Below are positions 34,111 through 35,943 of a stretch of DNA of 35,943 nt, piece after piece (position 1 is the stretch's first letter; each line of letters begins with the position of its first letter). This stretch comes from Caulobacteraceae bacterium (lineage in GTDB: Bacteria; Pseudomonadota; Alphaproteobacteria; Caulobacterales; Caulobacteraceae): assembly GCA_025352165.1 (NCBI GenBank), contig JANXTX010000088.1, forward strand, positions 1 through 35,943, written 5' to 3'. The position numbers and the translations under genes are program-made. Under the pieces are notes generated by a model. The model saw only the letters and a list, made by a program, of their open reading frames with translations, ran no database searches and was not told the DNA's origin.

Positions 34111-35397
34111 ATGGCGCACGACGACGCAAGTCCAATCAACGACATCCGCACCTGCCCGCTGGCGGAGATCAACGCCTTCGATCCGGCGATCCTCAACGAT
34201 CCATTCCCCTATTTCGCTCGCCTGCGCGAAGAGGCGCCGGTGTTTCGCGATCCGAAGACCGGCATCGTATCCATCTCGACCTATGACCTGATCATGGAGG
34301 TCAATCGCCAGCCTGGCGTGTTCTCCAATGATTTTGGCTCGCAACTGCAGAGCGGCAGCGGCGCCGCGCCGGATCCCGAAGAGGTGGCGATCGCCAGCAA
34401 AGGATGGGCTGTGCCGCCGACCATGCTCACGGCTGATCCCCCCGCGCATACCCGCTATCGCAAGCTTGCGGGCAAGGCGTTCACCTACAAGCGCGCGGAG
34501 GAAAAGGCCGACTACATCGCCAAGGTCACCAACGACCTGATCGACACCTTCATCGACGACGGCGCCTGCGAATTCAAATCGGCATTCGCCAACCATCTGC
34601 CAATGACGGTGATCGCCGACAGCCTGGGCGCGCCGCGCTCGGACATGGACCGTTTCCATCGCTGGTCGGACGCCTTCATCGTTCAACTGGGCGGTGTATC
34701 GGACCGGGAGACGCGCCTGGAGGCCTCGCGCCGCATCGTCGAGTTCCAGCACTATTTCGTCGACCGCATCGAGGAAAAGCGACGCAATCCGACCGCGGAC
34801 GTCATCTCGGATCTGGTCCACGCCGATCTCGCCGACGAGGGTGATCCACGCAAGATGGAACATCCTGAATTGCTGTCGATCCTGCAGCAGCTGCTGGTGG
34901 CCGGCAACGAGACAACCGCGCACTCTTTGACGGCCGGACTGTTTTATCTGATCTCCAATCCCGACCAGATGGAGAAGGTGCTGGCCGACCCGGGCCTGAT
35001 CGACGGCTTTGTCGAGGAGACGCTGCGGTTCCTGACACCCAGCAACAACATGTGGCGGGTCGCCAAGCAAGACGCGGAGATCGGCGGAGTTCCGATCAGG
35101 AAGAACGAGCTGATCCTGGTGCGCTATGGCTCCGCGAACCGCGACGCGGGCCATTTCTCCGATCCCGACCGCTTCGATGTCAGCCGCGAGAACGCCCGCT
35201 CGCATCTCGCGTTCGGCGCTGGCATCCACACCTGCATCGCCGCGCCGCTGGCCCGCAAGGAGATGCAGGTCGCCTTCCCGATCCTGCTCGAACGCCTGAA
35301 GAACCCCCGCTTCGCCAAGGGCCTCAACAGCTTCAGCTACGCCCCGAACGTCCTGCTGCGCGGCGTGCAGGAACTGCACATCGAATTCGATAAATAA
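34111..35397 (+). CDS. cytochrome P450 (428 aa)
   Basis: The start is ATG 34111, and the frame upstream to 33985 overlaps the SDR gene. I-helix AGNETT (264-269), ExxR (303-306) and the haem loop FGAGIHTCIAAPLAR with Cys375 are present. The residue two after the cysteine is Ala377 where most P450s have Gly, a tolerated but notable change. Paralogue of the 26689 P450. The ribosome-binding site is weak (AGG), suggesting coupling to the SDR gene. Redox partners are not encoded here. Confidence 0.96.
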   Translation: MAHDDASPINDIRTCPLAEINAFDPAILNDPFPYFARLREEAPVFRDPKTGIVSISTYDLIMEVNRQPGVFSNDFGSQLQSGSGAAPDPEEVAIASKGWAVPPTMLTADPPAHTRYRKLAGKAFTYKRAEEKADYIAKVTNDLIDTFIDDGACEFKSAFANHLPMTVIADSLGAPRSDMDRFHRWSDAFIVQLGGVSDRETRLEASRRIVEFQHYFVDRIEEKRRNPTADVISDLVHADLADEGDPRKMEHPELLSILQQLLVAGNETTAHSLTAGLFYLISNPDQMEKVLADPGLIDGFVEETLRFLTPSNNMWRVAKQDAEIGGVPIRKNELILVRYGSANRDAGHFSDPDRFDVSRENARSHLAFGAGIHTCIAAPLARKEMQVAFPILLERLKNPRFAKGLNSFSYAPNVLLRGVQELHIEFDK

Positions 35398-35400
35398 GAG

Positions 35401-35448
35401 TCTCTTCTCCCTCTGGAAGAAGGTGGCCTGAAAGGCCGGATGAGGGTC
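35401..35448. repeat. REP-like double-hairpin element, copy at P450 3' end
   Basis: Directly after the P450 stop: CTTC...GAAG first hairpin, GGTGGCC TGAAA GGCC second hairpin, then GGATGAGGGT. Same architecture as 17202-17250 and the cores at 19764 and 20231. Confidence 0.7.
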
Positions 35449-35552
35449 TGGCCGCTACAACGGCGTCTTGCTTCTGCAGGTCGGCTTTTTAGCGGAACAA
35501 AGAGGGATGGCGCTCGTGACTGAAAGGCGGGCGCAGCGATTGCCGCTTCTCA

Positions 35553-35710
35553 AACGCCAAGAAGCCAAGAAGCCAGGAGATGAATGAGCCTCGCGCCCCC
35601 GGTTCCGGCCGATAGGCGACCCGAGGACAGGCTCCACATAGCTCCTTTCTCTTGGCTTCTTTGGCTTCTTTGGCTTCTTGGCTTCTTGGCTTCTTGGCTC
35701 CTTGGCGTTG
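35553..35710. repeat. foldback element with GCCAAGAA tandem-repeat arms (158 nt)
   Basis: The left arm (35553-35579) has three GCCAAGAA-like units. The right arm (35651-35710) has seven units of the reverse complement, some with an extra base (GCCAAAGAA). Both arms start with AACGCCAAG when read inward. About 70 bases lie between. It resembles the element at 26433 in design but not in sequence. The extra units show slippage or expansion in one arm. Short frames through it are low-complexity (KKPKKPKKP) and are not genes. Confidence 0.8.
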
Positions 35711-35943
35711 AATCCGACGCCAGTGTCGTGCAAAATTGTGGCGGTAAGACCGCTGCCTTATCTGCGTCAACTGCGGAAAACCCTTCCCGCCCTATCCGCG
35801 GGACCGCCAGCTTCCGTGCGTCAGGGCAAGCTGGCGCGATCCAGCTGGAGGAAGTCCAGCGCAGGTAAGGGGTAGCGCCCGCCTGGTAGCGAGTGTTGCG
35901 GGGTGGAAGGTGACGACCATCGCGAAGCGTACACAGCGATTGT
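35711..35943. other. unassigned end of window
   Basis: No coding frame with family motifs is seen. The composition and the segment from about 35760 onward feel unlike the flanking catabolic genes and could be the edge of an insertion element or a structured RNA, but I cannot identify it. Confidence 0.3.

Noticed and set aside
35651-35710. Tandem GGCTTCTT units as a possible CRISPR array
   Set aside because: The units are 8-9 bases with no unique spacers. They are the arm of an inverted foldback repeat.

Overview
The window is a GC-rich, gene-dense stretch that looks like an alphaproteobacterial catabolic island, probably from Caulobacterales or Sphingomonadales. This rests on the mix of multiple Rieske oxygenases, P450s, SDRs and TonB-dependent receptors, on some -10 boxes resembling GCTAnnnC, and on palindromic REP-like repeats of a style common in that class. 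The genus cannot be fixed from sequence reading alone. There are no rRNA or tRNA genes and no CRISPR array.

Layout. (1) 1-4690, plus strand: two tandem paralogous Rieske oxygenase alpha subunits (the first cut by the window edge), a SnoaL/NTF2-fold protein, an ABM-domain protein and a third, divergent Rieske oxygenase. (2) 4795-7912: a TetR regulator divergent from a KstD-like flavoprotein and a phytanoyl-CoA-type dioxygenase, with a palindromic operator between them. (3) 8360-11987: two convergent secreted oxidoreductase-type proteins, a PQQ-like beta-propeller and a galactose-oxidase-like copper radical oxidase. (4) 12329-14038: a small charged coiled-coil protein and an MFS exporter. (5) 14216-19703, plus: a zinc-less DUF35 protein, an Ltp2/thiolase-like enzyme, a fourth Rieske oxygenase, an SDR and an acyl-CoA synthetase, tightly packed. 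(6) 19726-20323: a DUF559 endonuclease gene enclosed by long inverted repeats. (7) 20352-26335, minus: AhpD-like protein, small ORF, TPP-dependent E1 alpha and beta, VOC protein, SDR, MDR reductase and ThuA protein, mostly overlapping or nearly so. (8) 26689-35397: two paralogous P450s, a third classical SDR and two TonB-dependent receptors. (9) 35398-35943: repeats and an unassigned edge.

Working together (inference): the TonB receptors would import a large hydrophobic or polycyclic compound. Rieske oxygenases, P450s and the 2-oxoglutarate-type dioxygenase would hydroxylate it. SDRs, the KstD-like flavoprotein and the MDR reductase would adjust oxidation state. The acyl-CoA synthetase with the DUF35/Ltp2-like pair would activate and cleave a side chain, and the E1 pair would handle a 2-oxo acid or diketone product. 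A steroid- or terpenoid-like substrate fits the KstD and Ltp2/DUF35 resemblance but is not proven. No ferredoxin or reductase for the oxygenases is present here.

Most unusual items: the DUF559 gene in 93-nt inverted repeats with related REP-like hairpins elsewhere; a conserved box around TTGACTTTT in front of at least four transcription units; a DUF35 protein with no cysteines beside a thiolase-fold enzyme lacking the GHP histidine; and two foldback elements with short tandem repeats in their arms.
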